Shown: one piece after another, positions 50,910 to 58,255 of the stretch
Layout: every line of letters starts with the position of its first letter
Numbering within the stretch: the first letter of the stretch is position 1
NCBI GenBank assembly: GCA_023460085.1
Contig: JAEWRI010000001.1
Location: 1-64,000, forward strand
Source of the DNA: Bacillota bacterium
GTDB lineage: Bacteria; Bacillota; Clostridia; Christensenellales; SZUA-584
Reading direction: 5' to 3'
Length of the DNA stretch: 64,000 nucleotides
Translations under genes and position numbers: made by a program
The notes under the pieces: model-generated
Told to the model about the DNA's origin: nothing
Database searches by the model: none
The model's input: the letters and a program-made list of their open reading frames with translations, nothing else

Positions 50910-51902
50910 TCAGGCACCCAGCTTCTTATTCTCCATGATGGTGTTAACCGCCACCGCCACCAGTATGAGTACGCCCTTGACCACATACTGCGTGAATTCG
51001 TTGACGTTCAGTATGGTCATGCCGTTGGATATCACGCCCAAGAATATGATGCCGATGAAGGTGCCCCACACGGTGCCGACGCCGCCGTTCAGCGACGCGC
51101 CGCCGATGATAACCGAGGGAATAGCCGTCATCTCGTAACCCTTGCCGAACTGAGACGATGCCGACATCACCTGCGACGAAATCAGTATGGCGCTGACGCA
51201 TGCCATCAGCTGCGGCGCAATGAGGTAGATGGTCTTTATCTTGGTTACGTTGATGCCGCACAGCCTCGCCGATTCCTCGTTGCCGCCCACCGCGTAAATC
51301 TCACGGCCTACGCGGGTGTACTTCATGATGACAAATACGATGCCGAATATCACCAGCAGCACCACGGCAGGCACCGGTACAATGCCGCCTATCCGGCCCG
51401 CGCCGATTTCGTTGTACCACAGCGGCAGGCTCGTAATCGGGAAGCCGTTGGACAGCAGCGCCGCCGCGCCGTATAGTATGTTCAGGAAAGCCAGCGTGAT
51501 GATGAACGTCGGCATTTTAAAGCGGATATGCAGCCACGCAATGATAGCACCCACGATAAACGAAACTGCGAACGCCACCAGTATGCCCACGAGCACCGCA
51601 TATTCCAGCGGCATAACGCCCGCGTCGCTGAGGTCTCCGCCGACTTTCGCCACGATCACGCCGTACAGCGCCACGCTGGAGCCTACGGAAAGGTCGATTT
51701 GCCCGCCGATAATCGTCATGGTCAGGCCCAGCGCGATAACGCCCTGCAGCGACACGTTTTTCAGCATGTTCAGCAGGTTCTTCGAAGTCATAAAGCCGGG
51801 AGTCAGCACCGCGATGACTACCATCAGCAGTATCAGTACGATTTCAAGTATATAATCATTGAAATGAAATCTCTTGCGGTTTTTGATATTCAGGCCTTTC
51901 AT
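50910..51902 (-). CDS. Ribose-type ABC transporter permease (RbsC-like)
   Basis: The 330-residue integral membrane protein has eight or more helices and the family markers VIALGLTMTIIGGQIDLSVGS and VGGNEESARLCGINV, typical of carbohydrate permeases of the BPD_transp_2 group. It forms the channel with the ATPase encoded four bases upstream and the binding protein further up. Only one permease gene is present, so it should work as a homodimer, as in the ribose system. Confidence 0.92.
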   Translation of the reverse strand: MKGLNIKNRKRFHFNDYILEIVLILLMVVIAVLTPGFMTSKNLLNMLKNVSLQGVIALGLTMTIIGGQIDLSVGSSVALYGVIVAKVGGDLSDAGVMPLEYAVLVGILVAFAVSFIVGAIIAWLHIRFKMPTFIITLAFLNILYGAAALLSNGFPITSLPLWYNEIGAGRIGGIVPVPAVVLLVIFGIVFVIMKYTRVGREIYAVGGNEESARLCGINVTKIKTIYLIAPQLMACVSAILISSQVMSASSQFGKGYEMTAIPSVIIGGASLNGGVGTVWGTFIGIIFLGVISNGMTILNVNEFTQYVVKGVLILVAVAVNTIMENKKLGA

Positions 51903-51906
51903 CTCT

Positions 51907-53388
51907 CTAATTGCCTCCCATACAAGTCACATATAATTCATCCACGGTCAATTCATCGGCATTGACTTCTCCGACAATTTCGCCGTAGCGCATGATCAGT
52001 ATCCTGTTGCATACCTCCAGCAGCTCTTCAAGCTCGCTGGAAACCATGATGGACGCGATTCCCTTGCGGGACTGCTCCCATATGATTTGGAATATCTGCT
52101 GTTTTGCGTTCACGTCGATGCCGCGTGACGGCTCGTCGAACATGATAATCCGGGGATCCGTATTAAGCCAGTTCCCCACGACCACCTTCTGCTGATTGCC
52201 GCCGGACAGCGAACTGACGCGCACGCCGGGTGTTGAAACCTTGATATCGAGTTCTTCAATTTGCTTATGAATGGCCTTTGTTTCCGCGCGCCTGTCCACA
52301 AACCCTTTCCTGGAGAGTTTGTCGAGCGAAGCGAAACACAGGTTTTCTCCGACTGTCCGTATCTGTGTAAGCCCCTTGTGTCCCCTGTCCTCCTGCGTCA
52401 TCGCAAGCCCAAGGCCCTTCATCTTCCGCAGCGTGGGCTTTTTAACCTCTTTGCCGTCCATGAAGATCTGCCCGCTGTCAAACGGATCCGCGCCGAATAT
52501 GGACATGAGCAGCTCGGTTCTCCCGGAACCCAGCATACCTGCGATTCCCAGCACTTCGCCCTTGTGCAGATCGAAACTGATATTTTTAAACTTGCCTTCC
52601 CGGTTCAGGTTGCGCACGCTCAGCACCACATCGTCGGTCCATGTCAGATCGTCGGGCCGCCTGCGTATCTCCACGTCGCCGAACATCATGTTGACAATCT
52701 GCTTGTGGGAGGCTTCCTTCATCGACACCGTACCGACGTATTTCCCGTCCCGGATCACAGAGCAATTGTCCGCAATCTCCCACAGCTCGTGAAGCCGGTG
52801 CGAAATGTACAGCACAATCACGTCCTTTTCCTTGACGCGGCGAATGAGCTTGAACAACAGCTCCACCTCTCCCTGGGCCAGCGCGGAAGTCGGCTCGTCC
52901 AGAAGAAGTACCTTGGGGTTGTGGCTCATGGCCTTGACAATCTCCACCATCTGCCGCTGCCACATGCTCAGTGAAGCGACCAGCGTCTGCGGCGGGATAT
53001 TGATGTCCATCTCGGTAAGCAGTTCGCTTGCCTGCGCATAGGCCCTCTTCCAGTCCACAAAGCCACTTTTCATCGGCAGGTTACCCATGAATATGTTCTC
53101 CGCGATATTCAGGCTGGGCACAAGGCTCAGCTCCTGAAAGACCGTAGCAATGCCGTGCTCGTAGCCCTCCACCGGGCTGCTCAGGCTTAATTCTTTGTCA
53201 TCGATGTAGATTTTTCCGCTTGTCTGCTTTATGCCCCCGCAAATCGCCTTAATGAGGGTGGATTTTCCCGAGCCGTTCTTTCCGATGACCGCGTTAACTT
53301 TCCCGCTCTCAAACTGCATGCTGACTTTATCGAGCGCCAGCGTTCCCGGATAGCTCTTCGTCAGATTTTCGACTCTCAGAATACTCAC
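51907..53388 (-). CDS. Ribose-type ABC transporter ATP-binding protein (RbsA/MglA-like)
   Basis: The 493-residue protein contains two fused nucleotide-binding domains. The first has Walker A GKNGSGKST, a Q-loop and LLLDEPTSAL. The second has the degenerate Walker A GMLGSGRTE, signature LSGGNQQKV and IMFDEPSRGID. The degenerate second site is normal for the CUT2 family of monosaccharide importers. It energises uptake by the permease encoded four bases downstream. A large hairpin lies in the 101-base gap between this gene and the binding-protein gene. Confidence 0.94.
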   Translation of the reverse strand: MSILRVENLTKSYPGTLALDKVSMQFESGKVNAVIGKNGSGKSTLIKAICGGIKQTSGKIYIDDKELSLSSPVEGYEHGIATVFQELSLVPSLNIAENIFMGNLPMKSGFVDWKRAYAQASELLTEMDINIPPQTLVASLSMWQRQMVEIVKAMSHNPKVLLLDEPTSALAQGEVELLFKLIRRVKEKDVIVLYISHRLHELWEIADNCSVIRDGKYVGTVSMKEASHKQIVNMMFGDVEIRRRPDDLTWTDDVVLSVRNLNREGKFKNISFDLHKGEVLGIAGMLGSGRTELLMSIFGADPFDSGQIFMDGKEVKKPTLRKMKGLGLAMTQEDRGHKGLTQIRTVGENLCFASLDKLSRKGFVDRRAETKAIHKQIEELDIKVSTPGVRVSSLSGGNQQKVVVGNWLNTDPRIIMFDEPSRGIDVNAKQQIFQIIWEQSRKGIASIMVSSELEELLEVCNRILIMRYGEIVGEVNADELTVDELYVTCMGGN

Positions 53389-53427
53389 AGCTTATCATCC
53401 TTTTTTCGGAATTTGCACCGACTTGGC

Positions 53428-53458
53428 ACGACGGATGCCGGAAACCGGCATCCGTCGT
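53428..53458 (-). promoter_or_regulatory. Stable intercistronic hairpin between binding protein and ATPase genes
   Basis: ACGACGGATGCCGG (53428-53441) and CCGGCATCCGTCGT (53445-53458) form a perfect 14-bp stem with a three-base loop. No T-run follows on the minus strand, so it is not a standard terminator. In comparable ABC operons such structures protect the binding-protein mRNA or cause partial termination, giving more binding protein than transporter. Confidence 0.7.
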
Positions 53459-53489
53459 ACTTCGTCATTCCAGCGTTGTCGCTCAGCAC

Positions 53490-54569
53490 TCAGCCCATTT
53501 TTTCCTTCAGATCCGCAAGGAACGCATCCAGCTTCTCCGTGTCGCCGCGCTGAAGCGGTATGTATTCCGTCGTGAAGACCTGGCCCTTGGTAGCGGAGAT
53601 GTCTTCGCCCAGCAGGCCCTTTATCAGCGCTTCCATCGTCAGGTAGCCCATCATGAACGGATCCTGAGAGGTTGTGCCCTGAAGAATGTTGTCCGGGTCT
53701 TTCAGCATGTTGACCAACTGCTCGTTGGCGTCGATACCGAATACGAACACCTTGCCAGCGTTGCCGGAGTTCTTAACCGCCATGGTGGCGCCGATAGCGC
53801 TGCCTTCGTTAAAGCCGTAGATGATGTTGAGGTCCGGATGAGCGGCCAGTATGCCGTCCACCGCGGCTACCGCGTCGTCCTGCAGCCATGCATCCTGCTC
53901 GGCAACCACTTCTACCGTGTAGCCCGGGAGATCGGCAATCTGATCCTGGAAACCATTCCAGCGGTCACGAGTGATATCCGGCAGAACCGACATTGCGCCC
54001 AAACGCGCCACTTTGATGGTGGAGCCTTCCGGATAGTTCGCCAGTATGAATTCCTTCGCCATTTCGCCGGAGGGCACGCACAGATCGTACTGATTGGACG
54101 TGTAGCCGCCGTAGATGAAGCTCAAGTCGTTGAGCCCGAGGTTGGAGATAGCGATGCGCATACCCTGCTCGTCCGCCTTGCGGAGCGCTTCGATGGAGGT
54201 GTCTTCGTTAATGGGGCAAATCGCCAGTCCGTTGTAGCCCTGAGACACATACGTATTGATGAGCTCAAGCTCCTTGGTGGTATCGCCGTTGGTGTTGTTC
54301 AGCGTGCACTGCACACCCGCGTCCTTCGCAGCGGCTTCATAGCCCAGCTGTACCAAACGCATGAACTGATCCTCCTGGAACACCACACCCGCCACCTTCA
54401 GATCCGCAGGGTTGATAGCCCCCGAAACCTCGGCGCTTGATTCTCCCACAGACGCGCTGCTATCCGCAGGCGCACTGCTTCCCGAAGACGTTTCCACCGG
54501 TTTGGCGCAACCTGTCAGCATAGACAGTACGCATACCATAACCAATACCAGGGCCAACATTTTCTTCAT
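53490..54569 (-). CDS. Sugar-binding lipoprotein (RbsB-like) of the ABC importer
   Basis: The 359-residue protein has a lipoprotein signal with lipobox MLTGC (Cys21), a Ser/Ala-rich linker, and a periplasmic-binding-protein type 1 fold: KVAGVVFQEDQFMRLVQLGY at the start, then IYGFNEGSAIGATMAV and VFGIDANEQLVNML. It captures the sugar for the RbsAC-type pair. It is the first gene of the long minus-strand operon, with AAGGAGG before the ATG and a strong promoter 140-170 bases upstream. Confidence 0.93.
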   Translation of the reverse strand: MKKMLALVLVMVCVLSMLTGCAKPVETSSGSSAPADSSASVGESSAEVSGAINPADLKVAGVVFQEDQFMRLVQLGYEAAAKDAGVQCTLNNTNGDTTKELELINTYVSQGYNGLAICPINEDTSIEALRKADEQGMRIAISNLGLNDLSFIYGGYTSNQYDLCVPSGEMAKEFILANYPEGSTIKVARLGAMSVLPDITRDRWNGFQDQIADLPGYTVEVVAEQDAWLQDDAVAAVDGILAAHPDLNIIYGFNEGSAIGATMAVKNSGNAGKVFVFGIDANEQLVNMLKDPDNILQGTTSQDPFMMGYLTMEALIKGLLGEDISATKGQVFTTEYIPLQRGDTEKLDAFLADLKEKMG

Positions 54570-54709
54570 GCTAATTTCCTCCTTAATTGTTTATTGGGAA
54601 ATTATATGCAGGGGCTGCAACGCTCCCCAAATATCATATTTTAATGAGGTCTCTGAATATGTATTTATTATTCTTTACGGAATATTTAATTGCTTCAACT
54701 TACGGCGTT

Positions 54710-54740
54710 ATTATAATTCTTTTACTTTCATCTTGTCAAT
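54710..54740 (-). promoter_or_regulatory. Promoter of the URO-D sugar operon
   Basis: On the minus strand TTGACA (54735-54740) and TATAAT (54710-54715) are both perfect consensus boxes with a 19-bp spacer. The leader to the binding-protein start is about 140 bases, and no riboswitch was recognised in it. Confidence 0.75.
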
Positions 54741-54908
54741 ACCCCTATTTGGGCATTTTTCATATTTGATGTTTACAATAAAACGAACCAACATGCCTGT
54801 TTACGGCCTTTTCTGTCATTTTTCGCAGGTTTGCTCTATAAATTCTTTTAGTAAATGTCTTTTACTTAAACTTATTAATGTCGGATTAAATGCGTTTATG
54901 AGTGCCGC

Positions 54909-54970
54909 TTGAATTTTATTAGTACATCTATTATACTGTTTAACAGCGGGTAACTGCGGGAAATACCGCA
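54909..54970 (+). promoter_or_regulatory. Promoter and dyad of the ROK regulator
   Basis: TTGAAT (54909-54914) and TATACT (54932-54937) are 17 bp apart. The dyad TGCGG-N6-CCGCA (54955-54970) follows at about +12 to +27 and is a candidate operator for the regulator itself. The rest of the 54570-54994 gap is AT-rich without further genes. Confidence 0.65.
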
Positions 54971-54994
54971 AAATAACGTTTCAGGTGTACGGAT

Positions 54995-56182
54995 ATGGAG
55001 AATGAAAACAGAACCAAAATTCACAGAATCAACAAGACGCTGGTATTTAAAAATATCATTCTGCATTCCCCGTTGTCCCGCGTTGAATTGAGTAAATACA
55101 CCAACCTCAGCAAAATGTCCATCACCAACTATGTCAATATGTTGATTGAAAGCGGGGATATTGAGGAAACCGGTACGATGACCTCTGAGAGCGGCCGCAA
55201 GCCCATCATGCTGGACGTTGTGAAAACCCGGCCCCTGCTCGCCGCCATACAGGTAACCCGGCATTATACCAGCGTGGGTATCGTCAATCTGAAGGGCACG
55301 ATACTTCGTATCAACATGTCCTTTCTGGAGGCCAACGAAACGCCCAGCTCCATACTTTCCAAGATATACAGCATGCTGGATAATCTGATTACGCCCGACA
55401 TCGCGGACGACATATGGGCCATCGGGGCTTCATCGATGGGCCCGGTAAGCAATAAGATAGGCCGGCTCAATACGGCGGACTACTCGTTTGCCGATTCGCT
55501 GAGCTTTGATATCCGCGACAGCCTGCAGGAGCGCTACCGCTATCCCATCTACGTCAACAACGACCTGAATACGCTGGCGCTGGCAGAAAAGTATTTTGGC
55601 AACGCAAAGGATTACGAAACCTTCGCCGTGGTGGGCAGCAGCATCGGTCTGGGGTGCGGCATCGTGGTGGACAACCAGCTGTACAGCGGCGGCGGCGGAT
55701 ATGGCGCGGAGCTGGGGCATATCACCGTGGAAACGAACGGAACGGAATGCTATTGCGGCAACAAGGGCTGTCTGGAGCTGTACGCAACCATCCCCAAGAT
55801 CATCGAATGGCTTCAGCAGGAATTCCGGAATCACAACAAAACCTGCCATTATAACAACTGGCAGGACCTTTTGGACGGCGCGCGCCACGGGGACGCGCTG
55901 TGTCTGAATGCGGTGGACAGGCTGGTAGAATATCTCAGCGCAGGGCTGGTATCCCTGGTGAATCTTTTCGATCCGGAATGCATCTTTCTAGGAGAGGATT
56001 ATTGTCAGGCGTACGACCTGCTGGCCGCCCGCCTCACGGAGTCCATCAACCGGCGGAAGTTCTTTTCCAAGCATACCGTCGTTCCCGTTCAGGCCTCCAA
56101 ATTCATGGGCGCCGCGCCGCTGGTCAGCCCGGCGGCCTACGCGATGCACATGATTCTGCAGGAAAACTCCCTTCCCTGGTGA
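54995..56182 (+). CDS. ROK-family transcriptional repressor (NagC/XylR type)
   Basis: The 395-residue protein has an N-terminal winged helix (LSRVELSKYTNLSKMSITNY, VNMLIESGDIEE) and a ROK sugar-binding domain with NDLNTLALAE and an intact zinc site CYCGNKGCLE. Proteins of this kind bind DNA until a sugar or sugar phosphate releases them. It is transcribed away from the URO-D sugar operon, which it probably represses. The ATP-binding loop region (VVGSSIGLGCGIVV) is retained, but kinase activity is not expected in the repressors. Confidence 0.9.
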   Translation: MENENRTKIHRINKTLVFKNIILHSPLSRVELSKYTNLSKMSITNYVNMLIESGDIEETGTMTSESGRKPIMLDVVKTRPLLAAIQVTRHYTSVGIVNLKGTILRINMSFLEANETPSSILSKIYSMLDNLITPDIADDIWAIGASSMGPVSNKIGRLNTADYSFADSLSFDIRDSLQERYRYPIYVNNDLNTLALAEKYFGNAKDYETFAVVGSSIGLGCGIVVDNQLYSGGGGYGAELGHITVETNGTECYCGNKGCLELYATIPKIIEWLQQEFRNHNKTCHYNNWQDLLDGARHGDALCLNAVDRLVEYLSAGLVSLVNLFDPECIFLGEDYCQAYDLLAARLTESINRRKFFSKHTVVPVQASKFMGAAPLVSPAAYAMHMILQENSLPW

Positions 56183-56207
56183 GCGCGGGATACACCCTCC
56201 GCATTTT

Positions 56208-56765
56208 TCATTCCGTCTTTTTGTAATAGTACTGGTGGTTGCAGCATTCGTCCCCCTGCATCAAGGTTTTCGTTCTGTCAAAGCCGAGCCGCGGGCTGAA
56301 CCCTCTGCTGCTGAAAAAGTCGGTTGAGCACGCGAGGTGATAGAGCCAGCGGTGCATGCCCGTCTTCTGCGCCAGCTCGAACACGGGGCATCGGCTTACA
56401 CAAAAGGTCGTCCGCCCGGATTCTTGCGCGATGCTGTATTCAAACCCCAACGGCTTCAGCGGTTCCCAGAGCAGACGGATGAAATCATCTACCTCCGTAC
56501 CCTCGTGCGCTTCCCGTCTTCCCGTCTCAACCCAATCCATGTATACGTTGCGTTCCAGATAAGCCTCCACGGCCTGCCCGGCGCGCACTCCGTATTCGCC
56601 GTCGAGCTCCCTCAGCAGCTCCGCGGTATCGCGCTTTCCCCAGCCTGCCCTCAGCTTTTCGACGATCGCATACTCTTCTGAAGACGAATCAAAAAAATCG
56701 GAAGCCGGACGTTTCTCCAGCAGTTCCGTCACCCATCCGAAGCATTGCAGAAAAGCATCTTCCAT
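56208..56765 (-). CDS. ATC-hydrolase-like protein (L-2-amino-thiazoline-4-carboxylate hydrolase family)
   Basis: The 185-residue soluble protein ends with SPRLGFDRTKTLMQGDECCN followed by HQYYYKK. That RTKTLM-x-GD-x-x-C-x-H-x-Y block, together with CPVFELAQ, is characteristic of the ATC hydrolase family. The named activity opens a thiazoline ring on the way to cysteine, but most family members are uncharacterised and may have other hydrolytic roles. The gene lies alone between the ROK regulator (convergent) and the terminator of the beta-glucoside operon. Confidence 0.75.
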   Translation of the reverse strand: MEDAFLQCFGWVTELLEKRPASDFFDSSSEEYAIVEKLRAGWGKRDTAELLRELDGEYGVRAGQAVEAYLERNVYMDWVETGRREAHEGTEVDDFIRLLWEPLKPLGFEYSIAQESGRTTFCVSRCPVFELAQKTGMHRWLYHLACSTDFFSSRGFSPRLGFDRTKTLMQGDECCNHQYYYKKTE

Positions 56766-56822
56766 CCCGTTTCACTCCTGTAATCAATTTTCACGTATTC
56801 ATCGCACGGCAGGTGCGTTTTC

Positions 56823-56867
56823 AAAAAACGGATGGCAACAGGCTCCGCGTTGCCGGGGCCTGTTGCC
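56823..56867 (-). terminator. Terminator of the GH3-GH94-GH1 operon
   Basis: On the minus strand GGCAACAGGC and GCCTGTTGCC (56858-56867 and 56834-56843) form a 10-bp stem, followed after five bases by a run of six T (56823-56828). It lies about 40 bases downstream of the GH1 stop. Confidence 0.8.
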
Positions 56868-56908
56868 GAAATGGGGGGAGACCATGAACAGATGAAGAGG
56901 TCTTGAGG

Positions 56909-58255
56909 TCAAAGGATTCTGCCATTGGTTCGTATTACTTCCGCATACCATTCCGCGGAGTCCTTGAGTATGCGCCGCTGCGACGGGTAATCCACATAAA
57001 CGAGGCCGAATCTATCGTCATACCCTTGGGCCCACTCGAAGTTGTCGAGCAGACTCCAGTGGAAATAGCCCTGAACGGGTACTCCTTCGTCCATCGCTTT
57101 ATTCAGCGCACACAGATACCGGTGCAGAAAATCGATGCGATCCGGGTCGTGTACGCGTCCGTCCAGAAACACGCGGTCATTGCAGCTCTGCCCGTTTTCC
57201 GCGATGACGATGGGCAGCCCGTAACGCTGATAGAGGTTCACCATTCCAAAGTGCATCACTTCGGGCGACACCGGCCACTTGCACGCCGTCAGCGGCTCTC
57301 CCGCGTGCCGCACGCGCCTGCCTTTTTCGTCCACACATTTCCCGTTGTAGATGTTGACGCCAAGAAAGTCCGGCTTCTCCATCAGCGCCCAGTCCGAGGA
57401 GGGTACGGCCGCCGCGAACTCACGGATGAAATCGGGGGCGTCGTCGGGATAACGGCGGAACATAATGGGGTCCATCGCCACGTTGAACGTGAACATCCAA
57501 TCTTCATCACTGAGCTTGAAGGACGCTTTGCGCGCAGCTTCCCGCCCGGCCGGAGTATCCTTTTCGGGGTAGCAGAGCCGTCCGGTCGGCACTGTGCCTA
57601 TCTCTACAGGGCTTGCGCTGTTTTCGCGTATCGCCTGCGACGCCGCGCCGTGCGCCAGCGCCAGATGATGAAAGCAGGCGATGAGTTCGCCGTTTGTCAG
57701 CTTCAGTCCCGGCGCGTGCGTTCCGTTGCCATGGCCCAGCAGCACGATACACTGCGGCTCGTTGACCGTCATGAAATGCTTAACCCGCCCGTTCAGCCGG
57801 TTGGCCAGCAGCGCGGAGTAATCGCGGAAGGCGTCGATGGTGGCGCGGTTCATCCAGCCGCCCTTCTCCTGCAGCGCGGAGGGAAGATCCCAGTGGTACA
57901 GCGTCACCCACGGCTCTATGCCGTTTTCCAGCAGCGTGTCCACGAGCCTGTCGTAATAGTCCAGCCCGGCCGGGTTGACGCGGCCCGTGCCTTCCGGCAG
58001 CACACGCGGCCAGCTTATCGAAAACCGATACGCCATCAGGCCGATGCGCTTCATCAGCGCGATATCTTCCGCGCAGCGATGGTACGATTCGCACGCCACG
58101 TCGCCGGTATCGTCGTTTCTCACATGACCCCTTCCGGCGTCATGGCAATAATCATCCCAGATGCTGCGGCCCTTGCCGTCCTCGTCCCACGCGCCCTCGC
58201 ACTGATACGAGGCGCACGCAGCACCCCAAACAAATCCTTTCGGAAAACCATTCAT
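56909..58255 (-). CDS. GH1 beta-glucosidase / 6-phospho-beta-glucosidase
   Basis: The 448-residue TIM-barrel protein matches glycoside hydrolase family 1. The acid/base is in FMTVNEPQ (about residue 166) and the nucleophile in IVIAENGQS (about residue 350). The start FPKGFVWGAACASYQCEGAW is the standard GH1 opening. Absence of a signal peptide means it cleaves imported disaccharides in the cytosol. No PTS genes are nearby, which favours non-phosphorylated substrates. The ATG at 58253-58255 overlaps the GH94 stop (ATGA); the frame is open to 58504. Confidence 0.92.
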   Translation of the reverse strand: MNGFPKGFVWGAACASYQCEGAWDEDGKGRSIWDDYCHDAGRGHVRNDDTGDVACESYHRCAEDIALMKRIGLMAYRFSISWPRVLPEGTGRVNPAGLDYYDRLVDTLLENGIEPWVTLYHWDLPSALQEKGGWMNRATIDAFRDYSALLANRLNGRVKHFMTVNEPQCIVLLGHGNGTHAPGLKLTNGELIACFHHLALAHGAASQAIRENSASPVEIGTVPTGRLCYPEKDTPAGREAARKASFKLSDEDWMFTFNVAMDPIMFRRYPDDAPDFIREFAAAVPSSDWALMEKPDFLGVNIYNGKCVDEKGRRVRHAGEPLTACKWPVSPEVMHFGMVNLYQRYGLPIVIAENGQSCNDRVFLDGRVHDPDRIDFLHRYLCALNKAMDEGVPVQGYFHWSLLDNFEWAQGYDDRFGLVYVDYPSQRRILKDSAEWYAEVIRTNGRIL

